Shown one piece after another: positions 44,524-53,837 of a stretch of DNA of 64,000 nt (position 1 is the first letter of the stretch; the number at the start of each line of letters is the position of its first letter). The position numbers and the translations under genes are program-made. The notes beneath the pieces were generated by a model that was given only the letters and a program-made list of their open reading frames with translations, did no database searches and had not been told where the DNA came from. The stretch is from Rheinheimera aquimaris. Its GTDB lineage: Bacteria > Pseudomonadota > Gammaproteobacteria > Enterobacterales > Alteromonadaceae. The DNA lies in contig NZ_JAJAVQ010000003.1 of assembly GCF_020531985.1 (NCBI RefSeq), positions 62,001 to 126,000 of the forward strand, read 5' to 3'.

Positions 44524-45278
44524 TTCCCTGCCTCGATGTACGCGATGGCAAGGTCGTAAAAGGCGTACAGTTTCGTAACCATGAAATTATCGGTGATATC
44601 GTGCCGCTGGCACAGCGCTACGCTGAGGCCGGCGCCGACGAGCTGGTGTTTTATGATATTACCGCGTCGAGCGATGGCCGGGTGGTCGATAAAAGCTGGG
44701 TGCAGCGTATTGCCGAAGTCATCGATATTCCATTTTGTGTGGCCGGAGGTATTAAAACGGTTGCAGATGCCGGCAAGATCCTCGAGATGGGTGCTGATAA
44801 AATTTCGGTTAATAGCCCGGCGCTGAGCCGGCCTGATCTGATCAACGAGTTGAACTATCATTTTGGCCAACAGTGCGTGGTGGTTGGTATAGACAGCTTT
44901 TTCGATGTTGTGTCGGGTCAATATCAGGTGTACCAGTTTACCGGCGACGAGAGCCGCACTCAGAAAACCCGCTGGCTGACGCGCGATTGGGTCAGCGAAG
45001 TGCTGCAGCGCGGTGCCGGGGAAATAGTGCTTAATTGCATGAACCAGGATGGTGTGCGTCAGGGCTATGATATTGCCCAGCTTAAAAGCATCCGTGACCT
45101 TTGCACTGTGCCGTTGATCGCCAGCGGCGGCGCCGGCGCTATAGCACACTTCAGTGATGTGTTTACCCTTGCAGATGTCGATGGCGCGTTGGCCGCCAGC
45201 GTGTTTCACAAAGGCATTATCGAGATAGCACAACTTAAAGCACAACTGATTGCCGCTGGCATCAGTATCCGGCCGTAA
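44505..45278 (+). CDS. hisF: Imidazole glycerol phosphate synthase, cyclase subunit
   Basis: HisF cyclises PRFAR with HisH-derived ammonia to IGP and AICAR. The 257-residue TIM barrel has [30 protein letters not shown] and [11 protein letters not shown] phosphate loops, and the catalytic Asp residues in CLDVRDG and [11 protein letters not shown]. It overlaps hisA by 19 bases, with GAGG in the hisA end as ribosome site. Confidence 0.96.
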   Translation: MLAKRLIPCLDVRDGKVVKGVQFRNHEIIGDIVPLAQRYAEAGADELVFYDITASSDGRVVDKSWVQRIAEVIDIPFCVAGGIKTVADAGKILEMGADKISVNSPALSRPDLINELNYHFGQQCVVVGIDSFFDVVSGQYQVYQFTGDESRTQKTRWLTRDWVSEVLQRGAGEIVLNCMNQDGVRQGYDIAQLKSIRDLCTVPLIASGGAGAIAHFSDVFTLADVDGALAASVFHKGIIEIAQLKAQLIAAGISIRP

Positions 45279-45288
45279 TGGGGACTAT

Positions 45289-45903
45289 ATGAATAACGAG
45301 CAAATCAACACATTAAACTGGCCTGACAATAAGCTGCTGCCAGCAATAGTGCAGCACGCTATATCGGGTAAGGTGCTGATGCAGGGGTATATGAACCCGG
45401 ACGCGTTATCACACACCCTCAATAGCGGTGATGTCACGTTTTTCAGCCGCAGCAAACAACGGCTTTGGACCAAAGGCGAAAGTTCAGGCCATGTCTTAAA
45501 GCTGGTCAGTATCGACAGCGACTGCGATGCCGACAGCCTGTTGGTACAGGCACTGCCACAGGGCCCCACCTGCCATACGGGCACCGAAACCTGCTGGCAT
45601 GACAACAGCGCCAACGGCCCGCAACTGGCGTTTTTGTATGACTTAGAACAGGTGATTAAAAGCCGGGAAGGCAGCGACCCGGCAAGCAGCTACACCGCCA
45701 GTTTATTTGCCAAAGGTGTAAAGCGTATCGCCCAAAAAGTCGGTGAAGAAGGCGTCGAATCGGCCTTAGCGGCAATGGCAGGCGATAAAGAAGAACTAGC
45801 CAATGAAGCGGCGGATCTCATTTTTCATTTGTTGGTGTTATTACGCAGTCAACAACTGGAACTGAATGACGTTGTGAAAGTGCTGCAGCAACGCCACAAA
45901 TAG
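45289..45903 (+). CDS. hisI: Bifunctional phosphoribosyl-AMP cyclohydrolase/phosphoribosyl-ATP pyrophosphatase
   Basis: The fused HisIE protein (204 residues) performs steps two and three of the pathway. The N-terminal cyclohydrolase (about 1-110) has [10 protein letters not shown], the [14 protein letters not shown] loop and zinc/magnesium-binding SDCDADSLL and CHTGTETCW. The C-terminal pyrophosphatase (about 118-204) has [39 protein letters not shown] 45289 is preceded by GGGGA. It is the last his gene; I see no terminator in the next 90 bases. Confidence 0.95.
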   Translation: MNNEQINTLNWPDNKLLPAIVQHAISGKVLMQGYMNPDALSHTLNSGDVTFFSRSKQRLWTKGESSGHVLKLVSIDSDCDADSLLVQALPQGPTCHTGTETCWHDNSANGPQLAFLYDLEQVIKSREGSDPASSYTASLFAKGVKRIAQKVGEEGVESALAAMAGDKEELANEAADLIFHLLVLLRSQQLELNDVVKVLQQRHK

Positions 45904-45997
45904 GCAGAACAGCGGCAGCTAAACTGTACAGTGACCGCACAGGTTTGCAGTGCAGAAGTGGCGAAAGCACGGCCGCATAACTACACTTAGCAGCGTC

Positions 45998-47689
45998 ATG
46001 ACCGCGAAACCACCGCATCTGCACCGCGAGGCTAATCTGATCCAGATGCTGGACCCAATGTCCACTGACTGGAATCAGGCGCTGCCTGCCCCCGATAGCA
46101 CAGTAACCAATCAGTTGGTTGCTGCGCTTGATTTTTCCCGTTTAAACGCCCTTTTTGAAAACTTTCTACTGGTGATGAATATCCCCATTGCACTGATTGA
46201 TTTGCAGGGCAAGGTACTGGCGTCGTCACGCTGGCAAAGGGCCTGTGTGCAGTTTCATCGTCAAAGTGAGGCAACATTAAAGCGCTGCCTGGAAAGCGAC
46301 TGCGAGCTGTCTAAACAAACACTGCACGGCAAAAGCTACTCTCTTTATCGCTGCGGTAACGGCCTGACTGATTGTGCAACCCCGATTATGCTTGAAGGCC
46401 AGCACATTGCTAACCTGTTTATCGGCCAGTTTTTACTTAAAGAGCCCGACCCGGCTTTTTTCCGGGCGCAAGCAGCAGAGGCAGACTTTAACACCGACGA
46501 CTATCTGGCTGCGATAGCAGAAATACCCATAGTTGACGAAGCAAAACTGCCTGCGATGTTAAATATGCTGGCTTCGCTGGCATTACAGTTTACTGAGCTT
46601 AGCCTGATTAATAACCGTTATCAGCGCAGCCTGCTACACACAGAACAGCAGGTGCAGCAGCGCACACAGGAATTAATGCTGCAAAATCAGATTTTAAGCC
46701 AGATAAGTGAAGGTGCAGAGCTAAAAACTATTCTGCATAACCTGGTTACGCAGGTCGAACAACTGCACCCGTTAACACACTGCTCTATTTTACTGCTGGA
46801 TCAAGACGGTAAGACCTTGCGCCACGGTGCCGCGCCGACCCTGCCAGATGCATACAATCAGGCAATAGACGGCGTTACCATAGGTATTGGCGTTGGCTCC
46901 TGCGGCACTGCGGCATATACCGGCGAAACAGTGATTGTTTCGGATATAAGCACTCACCCTTACTGGCAGCCGTATCAGGCACTGGCACAACTGGCTGGCG
47001 TTAAAGCATGCTGGTCGCAACCGGTTAAAAATGCGCAAGGTAAAGTTCTGGGCACTTTTGCTATCTATCATGATGAGATAGCACAACCTTCTGCCGAGCT
47101 GCTGGAAAAAATTAAGGCTTACAGTAACCTGGCAGAACTAGCCATCGGCCGCTGGCTCAGCGCGGCACAAATCAGACGTCTGGCATTTTATGACAGCCTG
47201 ACCGGGCTGGCTAACCGGCGCCTGCTGGAAGAGCATATGCTGCAGGCAATGGCTGCCAGTAGCCGCAGCCAGCACTATTGCGGTTTGATGTTTATTGATT
47301 TAGATAATTTTAAACCGGTAAACGATATCTATGGCCACAAAAAAGGTGACTGTCTGTTAGTCGAGATGGCAGCGAGGTTACGCAATACGGTCAGACAGGC
47401 CGATACGGTGGCACGTTTCGGCGGCGATGAGTTTATTGTGCTGCTCAGGGACATAGACCCGGACCACAACCGTAGCAAAGAGCATATGCAAATTATTGCA
47501 GCCAAAATCACCCAGGAGCTATCCCGCCCCTATCCGTTGACAGAGCAGTGTATGCATCAATGTGCCTGTAGCATAGGTTTGGTATTGTTTCAGGGTGACA
47601 ATGATTGCGATGAATTGTTACGCCGGGCGGACAGTGCAATGTACCAGGCCAAGAACGGCAAATTAAATCAGCCTTGCTGGTTTAGCTAG
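45998..47689 (+). CDS. PocR-GAF-GGDEF diguanylate cyclase
   Basis: The 563-residue protein likely makes cyclic di-GMP. From the N-terminus: a PocR ligand-binding domain (about 45-205) with clustered Cys83, 97, 102, 119 and 126; a short coiled coil; a GAF domain (about 235-385, with GVGSCGTAAYTGE); and GGDEF (475-479 in ARFGGDEFIVLL) with an intact inhibitory RxxD site (466-469). No membrane segment, so a cytoplasmic sensor. The start is uncertain: GTG 45950 and ATG 46046/46058 are also in frame and none has a strong ribosome site. It is 94 bases after hisI and could be read through. Confidence 0.85.
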   Translation: MTAKPPHLHREANLIQMLDPMSTDWNQALPAPDSTVTNQLVAALDFSRLNALFENFLLVMNIPIALIDLQGKVLASSRWQRACVQFHRQSEATLKRCLESDCELSKQTLHGKSYSLYRCGNGLTDCATPIMLEGQHIANLFIGQFLLKEPDPAFFRAQAAEADFNTDDYLAAIAEIPIVDEAKLPAMLNMLASLALQFTELSLINNRYQRSLLHTEQQVQQRTQELMLQNQILSQISEGAELKTILHNLVTQVEQLHPLTHCSILLLDQDGKTLRHGAAPTLPDAYNQAIDGVTIGIGVGSCGTAAYTGETVIVSDISTHPYWQPYQALAQLAGVKACWSQPVKNAQGKVLGTFAIYHDEIAQPSAELLEKIKAYSNLAELAIGRWLSAAQIRRLAFYDSLTGLANRRLLEEHMLQAMAASSRSQHYCGLMFIDLDNFKPVNDIYGHKKGDCLLVEMAARLRNTVRQADTVARFGGDEFIVLLRDIDPDHNRSKEHMQIIAAKITQELSRPYPLTEQCMHQCACSIGLVLFQGDNDCDELLRRADSAMYQAKNGKLNQPCWFS

Positions 47690-47840
47690 CGCAACGGCCC
47701 GTTAAATCAACGCATTAAAATGTAACAGGCTTTGTCGGCGTCTTGACAAGCTTCGCCATGCCACAGACTATAGCCGGGTTCTGAGAGATCAGGTTCTACC
47801 GTTTTACCTTTCTGTTAACAAAAAAATTAGAAGAGTCGCT

Positions 47841-49997
47841 ATGAAAAAATCCTTACTGATGCTGGCTGTCGCCAGTAGCTTTGTAATGGCAGATGAAGGC
47901 ATGTGGATGCCACAACAACTGCCGCAAATTGCCACTGAATTAAAAGCTGCAGGTCTGGCGCTGAACCCAGCCGATCTGACCAAACTTACTGAGTTTCCTG
48001 CCGCTGCCATTGTCAGCCTGGGTGGCTGTTCAGCGTCTTTTGTATCGCCTGAAGGTTTGGTAGCAACAAATCATCACTGTGCCTATGGCAGCATTGCACA
48101 TAATTCCACGCCCGAAAACGACTTATTAGCAAACGGTTTTCTGGCTAAAACAATGAAAGAAGAAGTGCCTGCCGCACCGGGCAGCCGTATTTTCGTGACC
48201 AAAGCCGTAGATAATGTCAGTGATAAAATCATTGATGCCAAAACAGCGAAGTTAAACGGCAAAAAGCGTATCGACGCGATTGAAGCAAACCAAAAAGCAC
48301 TGGTTGCAGAATGTGAAAAAGATGAAGGCCATCGCTGCACGGTAGCCGCTTATTATGGCAGCCTGGAGTTCTATCTGATTAAACAGCTGGAAATTAAAGA
48401 TGTGCGTTTAGTGCATGCACCAGCCGAAGGTGTAGGTAAATTTGGTGGTGATACTGACAACTGGATGTGGCCACGCCACACCGGCGACTACAGCTTTTAC
48501 CGCGCTTATGTTAGCCCTGAAGGAAAATCAGCTGACTTCAGCACCGAAAATGTGCCTTACAAACCAGATTTCCATCTGACGCTGGCCAAAGACGGTGTAA
48601 AAGAAGGTGACTTTGTGATGGCACTGGGTTACCCGGGCCGCACCAACCGCCACCGCCTGCCAAGTGAAGTAAGTGACACCTTTGAATGGGCTTACCCTAA
48701 TACCGTGGCGCATTATAAAAACACGCTGGACATTATTGCCCGCGAAACCGCTACAGACAAAGACGCTGAGCTTAAATATGCCAGCCGTGTCGCAGGTTTA
48801 AACAACTACATGAAAAACCGTCAGGGCATGCTGGACAGTTTTGCTCAAAGCGATTTTTTACAGCGTAAAACGGCTGAGCACGCTGAACTCACCACTTGGG
48901 TTAACAGCAGCCGTGACAATAAAAAAGCCTATGCCGCTGATCTGAAAAACATCGAAAAACTGTTGAAGCAGCGACAGGATCAGGACCACCGTGACTACCT
49001 GCTTGACAACGCTAAGCCGCGTTTACTGACTGTCGCCGCGGCGCTGTATCGCTTAGCGGAAGAAAGCACCAAGCCAGATGCCGAGCGTAAAGCTGGTTTC
49101 CAAAGCCGTGATTTACCGCGCTACAAAGCGTTTTTAACTGGCATGGAACGCAATTTCGCCGTTAGCGTAGAAAAGGCACTGGACCTTTATAACCTGAGCC
49201 GTTACGCCGCCCAGCCGAAGAAGCAACGTGATGCCGGGTTTGATAAAGTCATGGGTATCAAAGACGGTATGAGCGAAGCGCAGCTGAAAACGGTGATAGA
49301 TAACTGGTATGCCAATACGGCATTAACCACGCTTGATAACCGTATGGCGCTGCTGGATATGACACCTGAACAGTTTGCCAAAACCGACGATGCTTTTGTT
49401 AAAGCTGCGGTAGCCCTGCACAAATGGAGCCTGAAACGCGAGGCTGCAGAAGAAGAACTGGCCGGTAAAATTCAGCAGGCTTACGCCAGCTACATGCGGG
49501 CAAAAATTGCGTTTATGCAATCTAAAGGACAAGCCGTTTACCCTGATGCCAACAGTACGCTGCGTGTTACCTACGGTAACGTGAAAGGCCGCGCACATGG
49601 TAACGAAGACGGTAACGCCTGGGCACCGTTTACAACGCTGCGTGGTATTACTGCCAAAGCCACCGGTGAAGGTGAATTTAATGCCCCGCAAAAGCAGCTG
49701 GATGCCATTGCCGCCAAGCAATACGGCCCTTACAAAGTAGATAGTTTAAACTCTGTACCGGTTAACTTTATGGCGACACTGGATATTACCGGCGGTAACT
49801 CAGGTTCGGCGGTACTTAACAGCAAAGCAGAACTGGTAGGTTTAGCCTTTGATGGTACGCTCGATTCCATCATTTCGGATTGGGATTACAACCCAGACAA
49901 TACCCGTTCTATTCAGGTCGATCACCGTTTTATGCTGTGGCAAATGCAGCTGGACGGCGCCGATAATCTGCTAAAAGAGATGGGCGTAAAACAATAG
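47841..49997 (+). CDS. S46 family dipeptidyl peptidase (DPP7-like)
   Basis: The 718-residue exopeptidase releases N-terminal dipeptides outside the cytoplasm. It has a short signal peptide (1-17), the His motif TNHHC (76-80), the Asp region around GGDTDNWMWPRHTGDYS and Ser654 in GGNSGSAV. The residue 18 after the Ser, known to set P1 preference in the family, is Gly672 (FDG) rather than Arg, which argues for hydrophobic DPP7-type rather than acidic DPP11-type specificity. Single gene. Confidence 0.93.
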   Translation: MKKSLLMLAVASSFVMADEGMWMPQQLPQIATELKAAGLALNPADLTKLTEFPAAAIVSLGGCSASFVSPEGLVATNHHCAYGSIAHNSTPENDLLANGFLAKTMKEEVPAAPGSRIFVTKAVDNVSDKIIDAKTAKLNGKKRIDAIEANQKALVAECEKDEGHRCTVAAYYGSLEFYLIKQLEIKDVRLVHAPAEGVGKFGGDTDNWMWPRHTGDYSFYRAYVSPEGKSADFSTENVPYKPDFHLTLAKDGVKEGDFVMALGYPGRTNRHRLPSEVSDTFEWAYPNTVAHYKNTLDIIARETATDKDAELKYASRVAGLNNYMKNRQGMLDSFAQSDFLQRKTAEHAELTTWVNSSRDNKKAYAADLKNIEKLLKQRQDQDHRDYLLDNAKPRLLTVAAALYRLAEESTKPDAERKAGFQSRDLPRYKAFLTGMERNFAVSVEKALDLYNLSRYAAQPKKQRDAGFDKVMGIKDGMSEAQLKTVIDNWYANTALTTLDNRMALLDMTPEQFAKTDDAFVKAAVALHKWSLKREAAEEELAGKIQQAYASYMRAKIAFMQSKGQAVYPDANSTLRVTYGNVKGRAHGNEDGNAWAPFTTLRGITAKATGEGEFNAPQKQLDAIAAKQYGPYKVDSLNSVPVNFMATLDITGGNSGSAVLNSKAELVGLAFDGTLDSIISDWDYNPDNTRSIQVDHRFMLWQMQLDGADNLLKEMGVKQ

Positions 49998-50016
49998 AAC
50001 TTTTTAAACGAACAGA

Positions 50017-50109
50017 GGTTTACTCTAAGCCAACCGTTGCAGGCCTGGATGGCCGAATCGAGCCCTCAGGGATGGGTTTACGGCGTGTTGGCGTGGGTAA
50101 ACCGACGTG
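50017..50109. repeat. Candidate dispersed intergenic repeat with internal palindrome
   Basis: The S46/CBS intergenic space holds GGATGGCCGAATCGAGCC, then CAGGGATGGG, then GGTTTAC (50075-50081) paired with GTAAACC (50097-50103) around CGGCGTG-rich loop sequence. A further GGTTTAC is at 50017-50023. This resembles intergenic repeat blocks I recall from marine gammaproteobacteria (a GATGG...CAGGGA...TTTACGG...GTAAACC pattern). Only one copy is in the window, so membership is unconfirmed. Confidence 0.4.
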
Positions 50110-50123
50110 AGTATTACACCTTT

Positions 50124-50147
50124 AGCCGGCTTTCTTGCCGGCTTTTT
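50124..50147 (+). terminator. Rho-independent terminator
   Basis: AGCCGGC (50124-50130) pairs with GCCGGCT (50137-50143) and TTTT follows on the plus strand, so it probably ends the S46 peptidase transcript. It just touches the 3' end of the convergent CBS gene. Confidence 0.8.
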
Positions 50148-50574
50148 ATTGCTTTTCCAATAACTCTGCTGCCAGCCGGACAAAATCTGACGAGGTTAAA
50201 ATCCCCTTCAGCTTATTATTTTTATCTACCACCGGCATACAGCCATGGCGGTTTTTTACAAAAAAGCCCGCCACCTCTTTTAAAGATTGCTCAGGTGTAA
50301 CGGCCGCGAAATCGGTGGCCATCATATCCGCTACTAATTGCTGTTTTTCTTTACGTTCCAGCGCCGTAGCACCGTATTGCGCCATCAGACCCATGACTTT
50401 CGCAATCATAATTTTTTGCGTTAGCATGCCAACCAGTTCGCCACTGGCATCAATTACCGGGATATGGCGGATATTTTTCTCACGCATTAAATCATGCGCG
50501 TCTTTTAAGCTGGCATCACGGGTTACACATAAAGGGTCTGCCGTCATCAGTTCAGCAACAGTGGTAATAGTCAT
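50146..50574 (-). CDS. Two-CBS-domain protein
   Basis: The 142-residue protein consists of a tandem CBS pair (Bateman module): about 8-64 (MTADPLCVTRDASLKDAHDLM, HIPVIDASGELVGMLT) and about 82-140 (DFAAVTPEQSLKEVAGFF, CMPVVDKNNKLKGILTSSDF). Such stand-alone modules usually bind adenosyl nucleotides and regulate unknown partners. GGAG precedes the ATG. No partner gene is linked. A second CBS protein in the window (54545-54973) is similar in size but clearly diverged. Confidence 0.87.
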   Translation of the reverse strand: MTITTVAELMTADPLCVTRDASLKDAHDLMREKNIRHIPVIDASGELVGMLTQKIMIAKVMGLMAQYGATALERKEKQQLVADMMATDFAAVTPEQSLKEVAGFFVKNRHGCMPVVDKNNKLKGILTSSDFVRLAAELLEKQ

Positions 50575-50786
50575 ACAAGGCTCCTGTATTGCCGCAGTTT
50601 ATTTGTATTAGATATAGCGAAAAAGCCGGCAAGGTGCAGTGAACTGGATCAAGTTTTTCATCGTACGGCGTAAAAACAGTCTGGTTTCACCAAAAGCGAA
50701 AAAGAAAAATCTGATCTTGCTGCCTGATGCTGGCGTTAGTAATGCTGACTCTTGTGTCTAACTTCAGGCTAACAAAAGGAAACACT

Positions 50787-51272
50787 ATGAAACTGTCACA
50801 CTTAATAAGCGCCACTGCGCTTGCTGTCTCGTTAATGTTTACCGCTCAGGCACACAATCACGAAGCAAAAGCCGATATTGTTGATACCGCTGTTGCTGCG
50901 GGTAATTTTTCTACATTGGTTACAGCCGTAAAAGCCGCCGGGCTGGTAGACACTCTGAAAAGCGACGGGCCTTTTACTGTATTTGCGCCCAATGATGCCG
51001 CGTTCGCCAAGATACCGGCAGCCGATTTAAATACGCTGATTGCCGATAAGGACGCGCTGACCAAGGTGCTGACTTACCATGTAGTAGCAGGCAAAGTGAT
51101 GGCTGCCGATGTCGTTAAATTGAACTCGGCCAAGACAGTGCAAGGTCAGGAGCTGGCCATTACGGTAAAAGATGGCAAAGTGTACGTTGATGGCGCGCAG
51201 GTGATAGCGACTGATATCGTTACCAGCAATGGCGTCATTCACGTGCTGGAAAGTGTCATTATGCCCAAATAA
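50787..51272 (+). CDS. Exported fasciclin (FAS1) domain protein
   Basis: The 161-residue product has a signal peptide (1-22, ending TAQA) and one FAS1 domain (about 30-160) with the H1 box [13 protein letters not shown], the YH pair in [10 protein letters not shown] and the H2-type [11 protein letters not shown]. Single-FAS1 secreted proteins mediate adhesion or matrix contact; the role here is unknown. ATG 50787 is chosen because AAAGGA precedes it and it starts the signal peptide. Confidence 0.92.
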   Translation: MKLSHLISATALAVSLMFTAQAHNHEAKADIVDTAVAAGNFSTLVTAVKAAGLVDTLKSDGPFTVFAPNDAAFAKIPAADLNTLIADKDALTKVLTYHVVAGKVMAADVVKLNSAKTVQGQELAITVKDGKVYVDGAQVIATDIVTSNGVIHVLESVIMPK

Positions 51273-51280
51273 GCCTTTAC

Positions 51281-52162
51281 TCAGCTCGTCTCAGGTTGCT
51301 TAGCCTGAGACGAGGTCAATGAGCTTCCCAGCGACGCCACTATCACCAGGCCTATCGCCAGCCACTGCCATACAGTCAGTAATTCCGACAAAATTAAGAA
51401 ACCGGCCAGTGCCGCTATAGCCGGCTCCATACTCATAAATACACTGAAGCTTTGTGAGGTCATATTGCGAAGCGCGACCATTTCCAGCGAGTACGGAATA
51501 GCACTGGACAAAATACCGACCAGAAAACCAAGCGGCAGCACTTGCCAGCTAAGTAGCGCCATCCCCTGACTTACCGCCCCTATCGGCACCAGAAACAGTG
51601 CAGCCACTGTCATGCCCAGGGCAACGGTAATACCACCGGAACTTTGGGCATTGGTTCTTTTGCCAAATAAAATATAGCCAGCCCAGCACGCACCGGCGGC
51701 CAGCGCCATAACCACCCCAACCGGGTCTAAAGCGTCGGCACCGCGCATATCAGGCAGCAGCAGTAAAATACCAGCAATAGCACAGCCTACCCAGAGCAAA
51801 TCCCGCTTACGCCGCGATGAAAACAGTGCCACGGCCAGCGGCCCGGTAAATTCCAGCGCCACGCCAATACCCAGCGGAATACGCTCAATAGCCAGATAAA
51901 ACAGAATGTTCATGCCGCCAAGGCTTATACCGTACGTCACAATGGCCAGCCAGTCACGCCGGCCGGATGGTAATGCTCGCCAAGGCCTGAAAACCAGCCA
52001 CAGCACGAAAGCAGAAAACCCCAGCCTTAATGCAGTAGTGCCCTCTGGGCCGATGATCGGAAACAGCTGTTTAGCCACAGAAGCCCCGGATTGAATAGTT
52101 ACCATCGCCAGCAACACACTGGCGACCGCTACCAGCAAGGCACGATTAACCGCTACAGACAT
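51281..52162 (-). CDS. rhtA: EamA-family transporter, RhtA-like (threonine/homoserine exporter)
   Basis: The 293-residue inner-membrane protein has ten predicted helices in two EamA repeats. Motifs such as GPEGTTALRLGFSAFVLW, YLAIERIPLGIGVALEFTGPLAVAL and SSAIPYSLEMVALRNM match the RhtA subgroup, which exports threonine and homoserine in E. coli. The substrate here is by homology only. Its last codons form one half of a strong hairpin with the fasciclin gene 3' flank. Confidence 0.82.
   Translation of the reverse strand: MSVAVNRALLVAVASVLLAMVTIQSGASVAKQLFPIIGPEGTTALRLGFSAFVLWLVFRPWRALPSGRRDWLAIVTYGISLGGMNILFYLAIERIPLGIGVALEFTGPLAVALFSSRRKRDLLWVGCAIAGILLLLPDMRGADALDPVGVVMALAAGACWAGYILFGKRTNAQSSGGITVALGMTVAALFLVPIGAVSQGMALLSWQVLPLGFLVGILSSAIPYSLEMVALRNMTSQSFSVFMSMEPAIAALAGFLILSELLTVWQWLAIGLVIVASLGSSLTSSQAKQPETS
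51285..51314. terminator. Hairpin at convergent gene ends within rhtA coding sequence
   Basis: A perfect 11-bp stem, CTCGTCTCAGG (51285-51295) with CCTGAGACGAG (51304-51314), lies in the last codons of the rhtA-like gene and 13 bases after the fasciclin stop. There is no T run, but its position at a nine-base convergent junction suggests a shared 3'-end structure. Confidence 0.5.
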
Positions 52163-52473
52163 AACATTGAAACCTGACAGGACAACTCACCGCAAATGAG
52201 CCGCTATTGTAGGCGCAACGGCAATAAAACGTAAGCAGCCATGCACCCTGATACATCATTTTTGCGTTATAACGGGGCATTCTCCGCATCTGCCAGCCAT
52301 ATACTGTGACGCTGACATCAGCCTGTCAGAAAAATAGCATTATTCAGCAATATGTTAAGCGCAATGTTGGCGTGAAAGCCAGCTGATAACGCGACTGGCA
52401 TACAACCTGCTTTGTAAGCTGAAACGGCCTGTATGCTCACCCGTGTTTCGTTCAATATTTCAGGAGCATTGAT
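52163..52473. other. Intergenic region with no recognised feature
   Basis: The 311 bases between the divergent rhtA-like and DUF3422 genes must hold both promoters. No convincing -35/-10 pair, repeat, small frame or structured RNA stands out; only the CAGGAG ribosome site just before ATG 52474 is clear. Confidence 0.6.
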
Positions 52474-53751
52474 ATGACCGGACTCCATAACCGAAGCCAT
52501 CCGCTGCGCGATATGCTGGATAAAGAGTTGCAGCAGCGCACCTTCCCAGCCCTGACTGCGCCGTGCCGTCTGTGCCAGTTTATGCTGACAGTATCACCGG
52601 CCTCGCGCAGTAGCGAGCTAAGCTTCATACAACAACTGGCCAGATCGCAGGGCAGTCACTTCAGTGATGCTGATAATGATATTAACCTGCCACTGTTTGG
52701 CGGTAGCCTGCGCTTTGAAAAACATGGCGAATTTTCCAGCTATGTGTTTATTCAGCACGGCAGTGCAAAACAGTTGTTTGATGACCCGCTGGATTTTTTG
52801 CCAACAAAAGACTGGCTGGACGATATCCCGGGCCAGATATTCCGCGTGGTGCAGCTTAGTGTTATTACACCGGCGCAGCTTAAGATGCATGGGAATATTG
52901 ATACGCTGTTTAACCCGGATAATTGCATCAGCAGTCTTTTAGCCGCTCAGAAAGCCCGGATCTGGACCGACTTTCAAAAACATGCCGAAGGCGCCGGCCG
53001 TATGCTACTGGTAGACCATGGTCTCTCTCCTGCCGCACTTGGCCGCTTGGTGCAACAACTGTTTGATTTGGGTAATTATCGCAAGCTGTCGTTGCTCGGC
53101 TGGCCATTGTCACGTCAGGCACTGGCGAAACTGACACTGCTGGAGCAGCAGTTGTCTGACATTACGCAGCGTATAGAGCACAAACAAAGCGATGATGAGC
53201 GTTTACTAAACGAAATTACGACGATGGCAGCGCAAACTGAACATTTAATCGCCGATACCAGTTCACGCTTGCAAGCCACCGCGGCTTATTATCAACTTAC
53301 GCTGGACAGAATTAAAAGCCTGAATGAAACCCCTATTGAGGGCCTGTTATCACTGCAGGATTTCAGCGAGCGACGCTTAACGCCAGCCTTTCGTACCAGC
53401 GAATCCGTTGTGTTTCGCCAGAACGCCCTCTCTGGCCGTTTAGGCCGTTCAACAGAGCTGTTACGCACCCGCATCAACCTGAAACTGGAGCAGCAAAACC
53501 AGCAACTACTGGCATCGATGGACAGACGGGCTAAATTGCAGCTGAATATGCAGCAAATGGTAGAAGGCTTATCGTTGGTTGCTATCAGTTATTATGCTGT
53601 GCAGTTGGCAGAAAAAGCCATTAAAGCACTGGGCTACTGGTTACCACAGCTCGATACCCAGCTGTGGCAGAGCGTCAGTGTGCCGGTGGTGATTGTTATA
53701 GTGGCGGCAGTACTGATGTGGGTGAACCGGCAATTACACAGAAATAGCTGA
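52474..53751 (+). CDS. DUF3422 family membrane-anchored protein
   Basis: The 425-residue protein shows the family start (HPLRDMLDKELQQRTFPAL), a long soluble middle with a coiled-coil stretch (about 225-270), and two C-terminal membrane segments (about 355-373 and 398-415). Function unknown; DUF3422 is widespread in proteobacteria and is annotated only as a membrane-anchored protein. CAGGAG eight bases upstream supports ATG 52474. No co-transcribed partner is evident, though the SLT gene follows on the same strand after about 90 bases. Confidence 0.8.
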   Translation: MTGLHNRSHPLRDMLDKELQQRTFPALTAPCRLCQFMLTVSPASRSSELSFIQQLARSQGSHFSDADNDINLPLFGGSLRFEKHGEFSSYVFIQHGSAKQLFDDPLDFLPTKDWLDDIPGQIFRVVQLSVITPAQLKMHGNIDTLFNPDNCISSLLAAQKARIWTDFQKHAEGAGRMLLVDHGLSPAALGRLVQQLFDLGNYRKLSLLGWPLSRQALAKLTLLEQQLSDITQRIEHKQSDDERLLNEITTMAAQTEHLIADTSSRLQATAAYYQLTLDRIKSLNETPIEGLLSLQDFSERRLTPAFRTSESVVFRQNALSGRLGRSTELLRTRINLKLEQQNQQLLASMDRRAKLQLNMQQMVEGLSLVAISYYAVQLAEKAIKALGYWLPQLDTQLWQSVSVPVVIVIVAAVLMWVNRQLHRNS

Positions 53752-53837
53752 GTAAGGCTGTTCAATATTAAGCATGCTTGAGATTTCGCCGGCTAAGTGC
53801 TTTACTTGCAATCCTTTCATGCAACGGATACAACAAC

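Noticed and set aside
44520..45245. Long minus-strand frame of 241 codons opposite hisF
   Set aside because: hisF on the other strand is complete with catalytic motifs and operon overlaps, so the antisense frame is a by-product of its codon use.
47735..47770. TTGACA followed by TATAGC before the S46 gene
   Set aside because: The spacing of about 20 bases is outside the usual range for a sigma-70 promoter.
50727..50786. Upstream in-frame extension of the fasciclin gene
   Set aside because: It would place hydrophobic residues before a complete signal peptide, and the AAAGGA ribosome site belongs to ATG 50787.
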